NCBI RefSeq assembly: GCF_014639275.1
Contig: NZ_BMFW01000014.1
Location: 1 to 64,000, forward strand
Length of the DNA stretch: 64,000 nt
Direction of reading: 5' to 3'
From: Arthrobacter liuii
Lineage (GTDB): Bacteria > Actinomycetota > Actinomycetes > Actinomycetales > Micrococcaceae
Part shown: in pieces, positions 56,697 through 64,000 of the stretch
Position numbering within the stretch: the stretch's first letter is position 1
Layout: each line of letters opens with the position of its first letter
Position numbers and translations under genes: made by a program
The notes under the pieces: model-generated
What the model saw: only the letters and a program-made list of their open reading frames with translations
Databases searched by the model: none
Told to the model about the DNA's origin: nothing

Positions 56697-58412
56697 TCAG
56701 ATGCCCAGGAGCGCCCGGTGCTCCTCCCGGCGTTTGGCCTGTTCGGCAGGGTCCGGCACTGGCAGGGAGGCGATCAGCCGGCGCGTGTAGTCATGCTGGG
56801 GGTTGCCCATGACCTGGCTGCCGATCCCCTGCTCCACCAGTTTGCCCTTGTACAGCACGCCCACCCAGGAGGACAGGATGTCCACCACCGCCAGGTCGTG
56901 GCTGATGAAGAGGCAGCCAAAGCCGAACTCTTCCTGGATGTCCCTGAACAGCTCCAGGACCTTCGCCTGCACCGAAACGTCGAGGGCCGACGTCGGCTCA
57001 TCCGCTATCAGCAGCCGGGGATTCAGGCTCAGGGCCCGCGCCAGCGATGCCCGCTGCCGCTGGCCGCCGGATAGTTCATGGGGGTACCGTCCCGCATACG
57101 ACGCCGGCAGCTGGACTGATTCCAACAGCTCACCGACGCGCTTGCGCGCCTGGGCATCGCTGGGCCGGGTGTGGATGAGCATGGGTTCAGCGATGCACTC
57201 CCCAATGGTCAGCTGCGGGTTGAACGAGGCGGCCGGGTCCTGGAACACAAACCCGATGTCCTTGCGGAGCGGCTTGAAGGAGCGTTCGCGAAGGTTCAGC
57301 ATCTCGTAGCCCAGCACCTTGAGGCTGCCGCCGGTGGTCCTGTTGAGCCCGGCGATGGCACGGCCGATGGTCGTTTTCCCGGATCCCGATTCCCCCACCA
57401 GGCCAAACACCTCACCCCTGGACAGGGTGAAGCTGACCCCGTCCACGGCTTTGAAGGCGGGCGTCCCCAGCCGTCCCGGATACTCGATCTCCAGGTTGTT
57501 GGCAGCCACCAGGACTTCCTCATCCTGGTGGCGTCGTTCGGTAAGTCCCGCCGACGCCGAGTTGCGGCCCAGGTGCGGCACGGCGGCCAGGAGGTTGCGG
57601 GTGTAGTCCTGGCGGGGTTCAGCGAACAGCGTCTTCGCCGGAGCTTCCTCAACGATGTCGCCCTGGTACATGACCACCACGCGGTCTGCCAGGTCCGCCA
57701 CCACGCCCATATTGTGCGTGATGAGCACGATTGACGTGCCGTACTTGTCCCGGAGGTCCCGGAGGAGCTCCAGGATTTCCGCCTGTACGGTGACGTCCAG
57801 GGCCGTGGTGGGTTCATCCGCCACGATGAGGCCGGGATTCAGGGCGAGGGCGGCTGCGATCACCACGCGTTGCTTCTGGCCGCCCGAAAATTGGTGCGGG
57901 TAGTAGTTGACGCGGTGTTCGGGGTCCGGAATGCCCACTTTCCCAAGCGCCTCGATGGCCCGGGCCTTGGCTTCCTTTGCGGTTACGCGGCCTCTGCCGT
58001 TCGCTCCGGCGTGGGCGCGGATGCCCTCGGCGATCTGCCACCCGACAGTGAACACGGGGTTCAAGGCGGTGGACGGCTCCTGGAACACCATGGCGACATC
58101 CCGGCCGCGGATCTGGCGCAGCTGGCCCGGATTGAGGCTGATGACATTGGCCCCGTTGATCAGCACCGCGCCTGAACTCGTGGCAGTTTCCGGGAGCAGG
58201 CCCAGGATCGTCTTGGCGGTGACCGTCTTGCCCGAGCCGGACTCCCCCACGATGGCCAGCACCTCGCCGGTCTTGACGTCAAGGCTTACGTCCTTGACGG
58301 CGCGGACGTCGCCGCCGTCTGTGGCGAAGGTGACCTGCAGGTGGTCGATGTCGAGGACGGTTTTACGGTCCTTGTCCTGGTGGTCCGAAACTGAACCTGG
58401 GTTTTCTGTCAC
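56697..58412 (-). CDS. Peptide ABC transporter ATPase, fused DppD-DppF type
   Basis: A 571-residue protein with two complete ABC domains. The first (about 18-270) has Walker A GESGSGKT and signature FSGGQKQR. The second (about 300-560) has GESGSGKT and LSGGQRQR. Each ends with the oligopeptide-transporter C-terminal extension. It replaces separate DppD and DppF subunits. The GTG start overlaps the permease stop (GTGA). It energises uptake of di- or oligopeptides; substrate specificity cannot be read here. Confidence 0.93.
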   Translation of the reverse strand: MTENPGSVSDHQDKDRKTVLDIDHLQVTFATDGGDVRAVKDVSLDVKTGEVLAIVGESGSGKTVTAKTILGLLPETATSSGAVLINGANVISLNPGQLRQIRGRDVAMVFQEPSTALNPVFTVGWQIAEGIRAHAGANGRGRVTAKEAKARAIEALGKVGIPDPEHRVNYYPHQFSGGQKQRVVIAAALALNPGLIVADEPTTALDVTVQAEILELLRDLRDKYGTSIVLITHNMGVVADLADRVVVMYQGDIVEEAPAKTLFAEPRQDYTRNLLAAVPHLGRNSASAGLTERRHQDEEVLVAANNLEIEYPGRLGTPAFKAVDGVSFTLSRGEVFGLVGESGSGKTTIGRAIAGLNRTTGGSLKVLGYEMLNLRERSFKPLRKDIGFVFQDPAASFNPQLTIGECIAEPMLIHTRPSDAQARKRVGELLESVQLPASYAGRYPHELSGGQRQRASLARALSLNPRLLIADEPTSALDVSVQAKVLELFRDIQEEFGFGCLFISHDLAVVDILSSWVGVLYKGKLVEQGIGSQVMGNPQHDYTRRLIASLPVPDPAEQAKRREEHRALLGI

Positions 58413-59446
58413 GGGTTGCTCAATTCTGTTTCAGTGCCGGGTCCATCAGCGGCGGGTTCAGTGGCAGCGGGTCCGGCAGGGACCGCCTTGCGGCTGGTCC
58501 GCCTGCGCCCGCGGAGGCGCGGATCATTCAGGTCGTTGATGCTTTCGCCTACCAGCGTCAGCCCGAGGACTGTCCACACGATGGCGAGGCCCGGGAACAG
58601 CCCGGTCCACCAGATCCCAGAGGTGACGTCTGCGAGCGCCTTGTTCAGGTCGAAACCCCATTCCGCGGCTGAACTCGGCTCGATGCCGAAGCCCAGGAAG
58701 CCCAACCCCGCCAGCGTCAGGATGGCCTCCGACGCGTTAAGGGTGAAAATCAGCGGGAGGGTGCGGGTGGCGTTGCGGAAGATGTGACGGCTCATGATCC
58801 GGACATTGGATGCGCCCACTACCTTGGCCGACTCAACGAAGGGTTCTGCCTTGAGCCTTATGGTCTCGGCCCTGATCACGCGGAAGTACTGCGGGATGAA
58901 CACCACAGTGATGGAGGCGGCGGCGGCCAGGATCCCGCCCAGCAGGCTGGACTGGCCACCGCTGATGACGATGGCAATGACAATGGCCAGCAACAGCGAG
59001 GGGAACGCGTAGATCGCATCTGCCACCACTACCAGGACGCGGTCCAGCCACCCGCCGATGTACCCACTGACCAGGCCGAGGATAACGCCTGCGAAGATGG
59101 AGAGGACTACTGCCACGATGATGACCATCAGTGCCGTCTGGGTTCCCCAGATCACGCGTGACAGGACGTCGTAGCCGCCCACGGTGGTGCCCAGGAGGTG
59201 CTTGCCGCCGGGGGCCTGCTGGGTGGGGAAACTGCCGTCGGCGTCCGACAGTTGCGCGAAGCCGTAGGGGGCCAGCAGCGGTGCGGCCAGCGCCGTCAGC
59301 AGGAAGATGCCGGTCAGGACCAGGCCCACCACCAGCATGAAGCGCTGGAGGCCGACGCTTTTGTTGAAGTGGGAGACAACCGGCAGCCGCCGGACGAAGG
59401 AGGCCCGCGGATTGGTGACGGGTTCCAGGGTGGTTTCGGCGGTCAT
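58409..59446 (-). CDS. Peptide ABC transporter permease (DppC-like)
   Basis: A 345-residue inner-membrane protein with an N-terminal OppC domain and about six membrane segments. The EAA loop region (RNATRTLPLIFTLNASEAIL) contacts the ATPase. A disordered proline/alanine tail ends the protein. It lies 1 bp after dppB and overlaps the ATPase start. Confidence 0.92.
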   Translation of the reverse strand: MTAETTLEPVTNPRASFVRRLPVVSHFNKSVGLQRFMLVVGLVLTGIFLLTALAAPLLAPYGFAQLSDADGSFPTQQAPGGKHLLGTTVGGYDVLSRVIWGTQTALMVIIVAVVLSIFAGVILGLVSGYIGGWLDRVLVVVADAIYAFPSLLLAIVIAIVISGGQSSLLGGILAAAASITVVFIPQYFRVIRAETIRLKAEPFVESAKVVGASNVRIMSRHIFRNATRTLPLIFTLNASEAILTLAGLGFLGFGIEPSSAAEWGFDLNKALADVTSGIWWTGLFPGLAIVWTVLGLTLVGESINDLNDPRLRGRRRTSRKAVPAGPAATEPAADGPGTETELSNP

Positions 59447-59447
59447 G

Positions 59448-60539
59448 TCAGTACCTCACGCGGGGGTCGATCAGCGCGGCGATGATGTCCACGATGAAGT
59501 TGGTGACGGCGACGATGACGGCCAGGAGCACCACAATGCCCTGGACGGCCACGAAGTCGCGCGCCGTGAGGTAATTGGCCAACTGGAACCCCAGGCCTTT
59601 CCATTCGAAGGTTGTTTCAGTGAGCACGGCACCGCCGAGGAGCACCGCGATCTGCAAACCCATGACCGTGATGATGGGGATCAGTGCAGGCTTGTAGGCG
59701 TGCTTGGTGACCAGCCGGAATTCGCTGACGCCCCGCGAGCGCCCGGCCTCGACGTAATCCTTGCCCAGGGTGCCGATGACGTTGGTCCGGACCAGCCGGA
59801 GGAAGACTCCCGCCGTCAGCAGGCCCAGGGTCACTGCGGGAAGGACAGCGTGGGACATGACATCGCTGAACGCTGCGGTGTTGCCGCTGCGCAGGGCGTC
59901 CAGCCAGTAGATGCCGGTGGGTGCCTCAAGCGCGGTGAGGGACAGTTCGGTCCTGGTTCCGGCGCGGCCGGCTACTGGAAGCCAGCCCAGCCACACCGAG
60001 AACACCAGTTTCATTAGCATGCCCGCGAAGAACACCGGGGTGGCATAGAACAGTATGGCCAGGATCCGGAGCACGGCATCCGGCAGGTGGTCGCGCCGGT
60101 GGGCGGCGATCATCCCCAGCGGTATCCCCACCAGCAGTGCGACGATGAGGGCATTGATGGCCAGCTCCAGTGTGGCGGCCCCATATGTGGTGAGCATCTC
60201 GATGACCTTGCGGTTGTCCGAGAGGGTGGTGCCGAAGTTGCCTGTGGCCAGTTGGCCCAGGTATTCGAAGTACTGCACGAGCAGCGGCCGGTCGTAGCCG
60301 GCGGCGTGGATCCGTTCCTGCAGCTGATCCGGGGGAAGCCTGCCGCCCATGGCGGCTGTAATGGGGTCGCCCGTGACCCGCATGAGGAAGAACACCATGG
60401 TGACGAGGATGAGGATGGTGGGGAAGATCAGCAGGAAGCGGACCAGGATGTACTGGCCCAGCCCTCCGCCTGCCTGCTTTTTCGTGGGTGGAAGGAGTGC
60501 GTCCGCGTCACTGGGTGGCGCGTCAATCAAAGTTGTCAT
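59448..60539 (-). CDS. Peptide ABC transporter permease (DppB-like)
   Basis: A 363-residue permease with the DppB/OppB N-terminal RFLLIFPTILILVTMVFF helix, a large extracytoplasmic loop (about 60-120) and the EAA motif around YVEAGRSRGVSEFRLV. First gene after the terminator-like hairpin that follows the substrate-binding protein gene. Confidence 0.92.
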   Translation of the reverse strand: MTTLIDAPPSDADALLPPTKKQAGGGLGQYILVRFLLIFPTILILVTMVFFLMRVTGDPITAAMGGRLPPDQLQERIHAAGYDRPLLVQYFEYLGQLATGNFGTTLSDNRKVIEMLTTYGAATLELAINALIVALLVGIPLGMIAAHRRDHLPDAVLRILAILFYATPVFFAGMLMKLVFSVWLGWLPVAGRAGTRTELSLTALEAPTGIYWLDALRSGNTAAFSDVMSHAVLPAVTLGLLTAGVFLRLVRTNVIGTLGKDYVEAGRSRGVSEFRLVTKHAYKPALIPIITVMGLQIAVLLGGAVLTETTFEWKGLGFQLANYLTARDFVAVQGIVVLLAVIVAVTNFIVDIIAALIDPRVRY

Positions 60540-60602
60540 CGGTACCTGGATTCGTGGTGACCGGGAGCCAGCAGTCCCCTCGGTGCTGGCTGATGACCGG
60601 CA

Positions 60603-60635
60603 AAAGGCGGGACACCGTTGCGGCGTCCCGCCTTT
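60603..60635 (-). terminator. Hairpin between the SBP and permease genes
   Basis: Perfect 11-bp arms (60603-60613 and 60625-60635) lie 32 bp past the stop of the substrate-binding lipoprotein and 64 bp before the permease start. Partial termination or 3'-end stabilisation here would make the binding protein more abundant than the membrane subunits, as in other transporters. Confidence 0.7.
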
Positions 60636-60666
60636 GGCCTGTCAGAGCCCGATGGGGGTGGAGTGC

Positions 60667-62307
60667 TTACTTGGACAGGACGCCAAGGCGTGTCTTGAAG
60701 GACGGGTCAAGGGTCTTTTCGACACCCTTGACGTCCTTCCCTGCCACCAGCAGCTGTGAGCCCTGGAGGAGCGGCAACGTGGAGAGGTCCTTCGCAACAG
60801 CAGTCTGGACGTCGCCGATCAGCTTCTGGCGTTCGGTCTTGTCCGGGGTGGTGAGCTGCTTCTGGACCAGGTCCGTGACGGTCGGGTTCTCGTAGTGGTT
60901 CTTCAAGAAGTTGCCGGGGATGAAGAACGGCGTGAGGTAGTTGTCTGCGTCCGAGTAGTCCGGGAACCAGCCCAGCTGGTACACGGGGTAGGCGTCGGCA
61001 GTCCGGGCCTTGGAGTAGGTTACCCATTCGGTGGACTGCAGGTCCACGGTAAACAGGCCCGACTTCTCCAGCTGTTCCTTGACCATGGCGTATTCGTCAC
61101 CGGAGGACTTGCCGTAGTGGTCGGGGTTGTACTGCAGCTTCACCTTGACCGGGCCGGTGACTCCGGCGTCTGCCAGGACCTTCTTGGCCTTGTCCAGGCT
61201 TGGCTTGCCGCTGCCGTCGCCGTACATCTCCTTCATGGGCTGGGTTGCACCCGGCAGGCCGTCCGCGACCACGGAGTACGCGGGGACGTAGGTGCCCTTG
61301 TATACCTGGTCGGAGATGGCCTGGCGGTCCACGATGTCAGCCATGGCCTGGCGCACCGCCAGGGCCTTGGCGGGGTTGGCTTCCGGCGTCTTGGCGCCGA
61401 AGGGCATGGTGTCGAAGTTGAAGACGATGTACCGGAGCTCGCCGCCCGGGCCCTTGTAGACCTTGACCTTGGAGTCCTTGCCCAGGTCGGCGGCGTCCGT
61501 GGCGGTCAGGCTGCGGCCGGCAACGTCGATGTTGCCGCCCTGGACGTCCAGCTTCAGGTTGTTGGAGTCCGCGTAGTACTTGATGACGGCGCTGTCATTG
61601 GCAGGCTTGCCCAGCAGTCCTTTGTAGTCCGGGTTGCTCTTGAGGCTGACTAGTTCGTTCTTCTTGTAGGAATCGATGGTGTACGGGCCTGCGAAGGGCT
61701 TGGCGGCGACGATATCTTCATCGCTCATCACTTTGTCGGCCGGGAAGACTTCCTCGTCAACGATGGGACCGGTGTTGGTGCCCAGGACGCTGGGGAACAC
61801 CTGGTCATTGGCGGCCTTGAGGGTGAACACCACCGTAGTGTCGTCCTTGGCCTCAACCGACTTGAGGTTGGACAGCAGGGACGCGGGGCCGTTGGGGTCA
61901 TCGATCTTCACCACGCGGTCGTAGGAGAATTTCACGTCCGAGGCGGTCAGCGCATGGCCGTTGGCAAACTTCAGGTTGGGCTTCAGCTTCACCGTGAACT
62001 CGGTGGGTGCAGTGAAGGAAGCGGACTCCGCAATGTCCGGGCTGACCTCGGCAGAACCCGGCTTGGAGTTCATCAGGAAGGGATAGACCTGGTTCATGAC
62101 CAGGAAGGAGCCTGCGTCGTAGGAGCCGGCGGGGTCGAGGGTGACGACCTTGTCCGTGGTTCCGAAAGTGATGGCACCGCCACCGGCGCTGCCGCCGCTG
62201 GACGTTCCGCCTCCGCCGCCCGAGGGCCCGGTGCAGGCTGTCAGGGCCAGGGCGGAGATGCCTGCCAGCGCGATGGCGCGGTGCAGGGCCTGTGTGCTCT
62301 TGATCAT
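60667..62307 (-). CDS. Peptide ABC transporter substrate-binding lipoprotein (DppA/OppA-like)
   Basis: A 546-residue SBP_bac_5 protein. Signal peptide with lipobox L22-T-A-C25, then a glycine/serine-rich tether (26-45) and the binding domains (KVVTLDPAGSYD onward). It captures peptides or similar solutes outside the membrane. I chose the ATG at 62307, which begins a proper lipoprotein signal; the reading to 62367 adds an arginine-rich prefix. First gene of the transporter operon; a CRP-like site lies about 120 bp upstream. Confidence 0.92.
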   Translation of the reverse strand: MIKSTQALHRAIALAGISALALTACTGPSGGGGGTSSGGSAGGGAITFGTTDKVVTLDPAGSYDAGSFLVMNQVYPFLMNSKPGSAEVSPDIAESASFTAPTEFTVKLKPNLKFANGHALTASDVKFSYDRVVKIDDPNGPASLLSNLKSVEAKDDTTVVFTLKAANDQVFPSVLGTNTGPIVDEEVFPADKVMSDEDIVAAKPFAGPYTIDSYKKNELVSLKSNPDYKGLLGKPANDSAVIKYYADSNNLKLDVQGGNIDVAGRSLTATDAADLGKDSKVKVYKGPGGELRYIVFNFDTMPFGAKTPEANPAKALAVRQAMADIVDRQAISDQVYKGTYVPAYSVVADGLPGATQPMKEMYGDGSGKPSLDKAKKVLADAGVTGPVKVKLQYNPDHYGKSSGDEYAMVKEQLEKSGLFTVDLQSTEWVTYSKARTADAYPVYQLGWFPDYSDADNYLTPFFIPGNFLKNHYENPTVTDLVQKQLTTPDKTERQKLIGDVQTAVAKDLSTLPLLQGSQLLVAGKDVKGVEKTLDPSFKTRLGVLSK

Positions 62308-62426
62308 CTGTGAACTTTCTGTCCGATGAGTACGCGCGCGCCGAGGACATGGGTGTGCCCCTGCCACGGCGCGCAGTGCTGATCCCTAGATTCAATCAGA
62401 GAGCGGGCACTCAGGACGGCCAATCC

Positions 62427-62442
62427 TGTGAGTTGAAACACA
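62427..62442. promoter_or_regulatory. CRP/GlxR-like site upstream of the peptide transporter
   Basis: TGTGAGTTGAAACACA matches TGTGA-N6-TCACA at nine of ten positions. It is in the intergenic region 120 bp upstream of the substrate-binding protein start, where catabolite control of peptide uptake would make sense. One-mismatch matches also arise by chance. Confidence 0.4.
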
Positions 62443-62514
62443 AAATTTATCTCGTCGATATCAACGGCCGGAAGACCAGGCCGGCGGGGGCAGGCTTCCG
62501 GGCACAGCAAGTCA

Positions 62515-62538
62515 CCGTCCCGGCAGCGGCCGGGACGG
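62515..62538 (-). terminator. Terminator of mnmA
   Basis: Perfect 10-bp GC-rich arms (62515-62524 and 62529-62538) around AGCG, 20 bp past the mnmA stop. No U-tract follows. Confidence 0.65.
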
Positions 62539-62557
62539 CTGTCCTGGATTCAGTGGG

Positions 62558-63691
62558 CTACAGCGCGGCCCGCTGGAGTGAGCGGGCGGCGTCTATGGTG
62601 GCCTGGCCGAGCACCCGGCTGCCCTGGTAGAGCACCACCGTCTGCCCCGGAGCCACACCGCGCAGTGGAGTCACCAAACGGACCACCAGTTGGGGTCCGG
62701 CTGCGCCTCCGGTGGCGGGCTCCAGTAGGGCGGTGGCCGGGACCGGGTCCCCGTGCGCCCGGACCTGCGCATAGCAGTCGAACTCCGCACCGGTTTCAAC
62801 TTCGGCGATGGGAAGGCCTGCCCAGGACACCTTGATGCCGCGGATCTCGTCGATAGCCAGCAGCGCCTCTGGACCCACCACCACCTTGTTTTCCTTGGGC
62901 CGGATCTCAAGGACAAAGCGGGGCTTGCCGTCAGCAGCAGGTGTGCCGAGCTTGAGTCCGCGCCGCTGGCCGACGGTGAAGGCGTTGGCGCCCGGGTGTT
63001 CCCCCACTTTAGCGCCGGTCTCGTCCACGATGTCGCCGCTGGTCATGTCGATTTTTTCGGCAAGCCAGCCCGCCGTGTCGCCGTCGGGAATGAAGCAGAT
63101 GTCATGGCTGTCCGGCTTGTTGGCGACGGACAGGCCCCGCCGCTCCGCTTCGGCGCGCACCTCGGCCTTGGACGGGGTATCTGCCAGCGGAAACATGGAG
63201 TGCTTGAGCTGTTCATGGGTGAGGACGCCCAGGACGTAGCTTTGGTCCTTGGCCCAGTCGGCTGCCCGGTGCAGTTCCCGGTTGCCGTCAGCGTCTTCGA
63301 TCACCTTGGCGTAGTGCCCGGTGCAGACGGCGTCGAAGCCCAGGGCAATCGCCTTTTCGAGCAGGGCGGCGAACTTGATGCGTTCGTTGCAGCGCATGCA
63401 GGGGTTGGGCGTCCTGCCCGCAGCGTATTCGTCGATGAAGTCCTGGACGACGTCTTCCTTGAAGCGCTCGGAGAAATCCCACACGTAGTAGGGAATGCCC
63501 AGGATGTCGCAGGCCCGCCAGGCGTCCCGCGAGTCTTCGATGGTGCAGCAGCCGCGGCTACCAGTGCGCAGGGTGCCCGGCATGCGCGAAAGGGCCAGGT
63601 GGACGCCGACGACGTCGTGCCCGGCCTCGACTGCGCGGGCGGCGGCAACGGCGGAGTCGACTCCGCCGCTCATGGCTGCTAGTACTCGCAT
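62558..63691 (-). CDS. mnmA: tRNA-specific 2-thiouridylase MnmA
   Basis: A 377-residue enzyme that thiolates U34 of tRNAs for Lys, Glu and Gln. It has an N-terminal PP-loop SGGVDS (residues 8-13), [10 protein letters not shown] with the first catalytic cysteine, GHYAKV, and the second cysteine in [12 protein letters not shown]-terminal beta domain follows. The ATG at 63691 is the conserved start; the reading to 63772 is unconserved. A NifS-like cysteine desulfurase, the sulfur donor, is encoded immediately upstream on the same strand. Confidence 0.96.
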   Translation of the reverse strand: MRVLAAMSGGVDSAVAAARAVEAGHDVVGVHLALSRMPGTLRTGSRGCCTIEDSRDAWRACDILGIPYYVWDFSERFKEDVVQDFIDEYAAGRTPNPCMRCNERIKFAALLEKAIALGFDAVCTGHYAKVIEDADGNRELHRAADWAKDQSYVLGVLTHEQLKHSMFPLADTPSKAEVRAEAERRGLSVANKPDSHDICFIPDGDTAGWLAEKIDMTSGDIVDETGAKVGEHPGANAFTVGQRRGLKLGTPAADGKPRFVLEIRPKENKVVVGPEALLAIDEIRGIKVSWAGLPIAEVETGAEFDCYAQVRAHGDPVPATALLEPATGGAAGPQLVVRLVTPLRGVAPGQTVVLYQGSRVLGQATIDAARSLQRAAL

Positions 63692-63842
63692 GCTGGCTTT
63701 CTGTTGGGGGATACTTGCTTTCCGGGGCCGTGCTGGATGCACCGGCGGTGGAAACGATCTTTGCCTATCCATTCTACGGTGGGAGGCAAATCAGCCGGCG
63801 GCTGCACAGTGGGCCGCAGCGCGGAGTACGTCCAGTGCCCGC

Positions 63843-63870
63843 TTAAACGCCGCGGATTAAACGCCGCGGA
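63843..63870. repeat. Exact 14-bp tandem repeat at the desulfurase stop codon
   Basis: TTAAACGCCGCGGA occurs twice head to tail (63843-63856, 63857-63870). On the minus strand each copy carries a TAA, so the cysteine desulfurase stop is duplicated. Probably a slippage product. Confidence 0.85.
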
Positions 63871-64000
63871 CGGCGCGCCGCGCCACGGTGCCCGCGGTCT
63901 GGATCGAGGACTCGTGCCCGGCCATGCCTGCCTGGCGCGCCCGTGAATAAGCTTCGGGCAGTGCCGCAAGGAGGGTGTCGACGTCGGCCTCAGTGGATGC
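63857..64000 (-). CDS. Cysteine desulfurase (NifS/IscS type), 3' end only (partial)
   Basis: The minus strand is open from the window edge to a TAA at 63857-63859, giving 47 residues: STEADVDTLLAALPEA, a helical segment, then AGTVARRAVRGV. This is the usual C-terminal end of NifS/IscS-type desulfurases (the T-E-xDVD-x-LL-xALP pattern). The PLP lysine and catalytic cysteine lie outside the window. It precedes mnmA, to which it would supply persulfide sulfur. Confidence 0.8.
   Translation of the reverse strand, partial: ASTEADVDTLLAALPEAYSRARQAGMAGHESSIQTAGTVARRAVRGV

Noticed and set aside
63679-63969. A 96-codon minus-strand frame at the right edge
   Set aside because: It is out of frame with the cysteine desulfurase C-terminus, which reads well in another frame of the same strand.

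Overview
The window looks like chromosome of a high-GC actinobacterium of the Micrococcaceae, most likely Arthrobacter or Pseudarthrobacter. This is inferred from WhiB, MtrAB-LpqB, PdtaS, the 180-kDa-type glutamate dehydrogenase, frequent GTG/TTG starts, ATGA/GTGA stop-start couplings, and the gene order secA-hpf-comF-lpqB-mtrB-mtrA, which is shared with mycobacteria. I see no tRNA, rRNA, insertion sequence, prophage or CRISPR array.

Bases 1-21900 form a cell-envelope polysaccharide locus. It opens with the 3' end of an LGFP-repeat surface protein, followed by dTDP-rhamnose synthesis (rmlA diverging from rmlB and a fused rmlC-rmlD). Next come many family-2 glycosyltransferases, a DUF2304 protein, a GtrA protein, two large polytopic membrane proteins and a Wzx-like flippase. 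A tightly coupled minus-strand block then encodes the mycobacterial-type galactofuranan module: UDP-galactopyranose mutase (Glf), a GlfT2-like polymerase and a Wzm/Wzt-type ABC exporter. A GlfT1-like starter enzyme sits nearby. Together these genes should make dTDP-rhamnose and UDP-Galf, build a rhamnose- and galactofuranose-containing glycan on a lipid carrier, and export it.

Bases 22000-38400 hold mostly core genes: an orphan FHA-FtsK/EssC-type ATPase, a 4-TM protein, whiB1 convergent with pdtaS, and NAD-glutamate dehydrogenase. A small Flp/Tad-like cluster follows: a MinD/CpaE-like ATPase lacking both P-loop lysines, a SAF protein, and a small MerR/excisionase-like HTH protein. After it come a hypothetical protein, a membrane-anchored LysM protein and a DUF6459 protein. 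Two intergenic regions in this cluster carry arrays of a CAAAC-like motif repeated at exactly 10-bp intervals. One lies before the HTH gene and one before the LysM gene. I consider this the most novel signal in the window.

Bases 38400-56600 carry secA, a YcaQ-like protein, long-form hpf, comF, lpqB-mtrB-mtrA, and a plus-strand operon of GPDP-membrane, DUF4129, DUF4350, MoxR and DUF58 genes. The DUF4350 gene is frameshifted near its 3' end. A DUF4166 gene, a short MetE-like protein and chorismate mutase follow.

Bases 56600-64000 carry a complete peptide ABC transporter (fused DppDF ATPase, two permeases, lipoprotein SBP), mnmA, and the 3' end of a NifS-like cysteine desulfurase.
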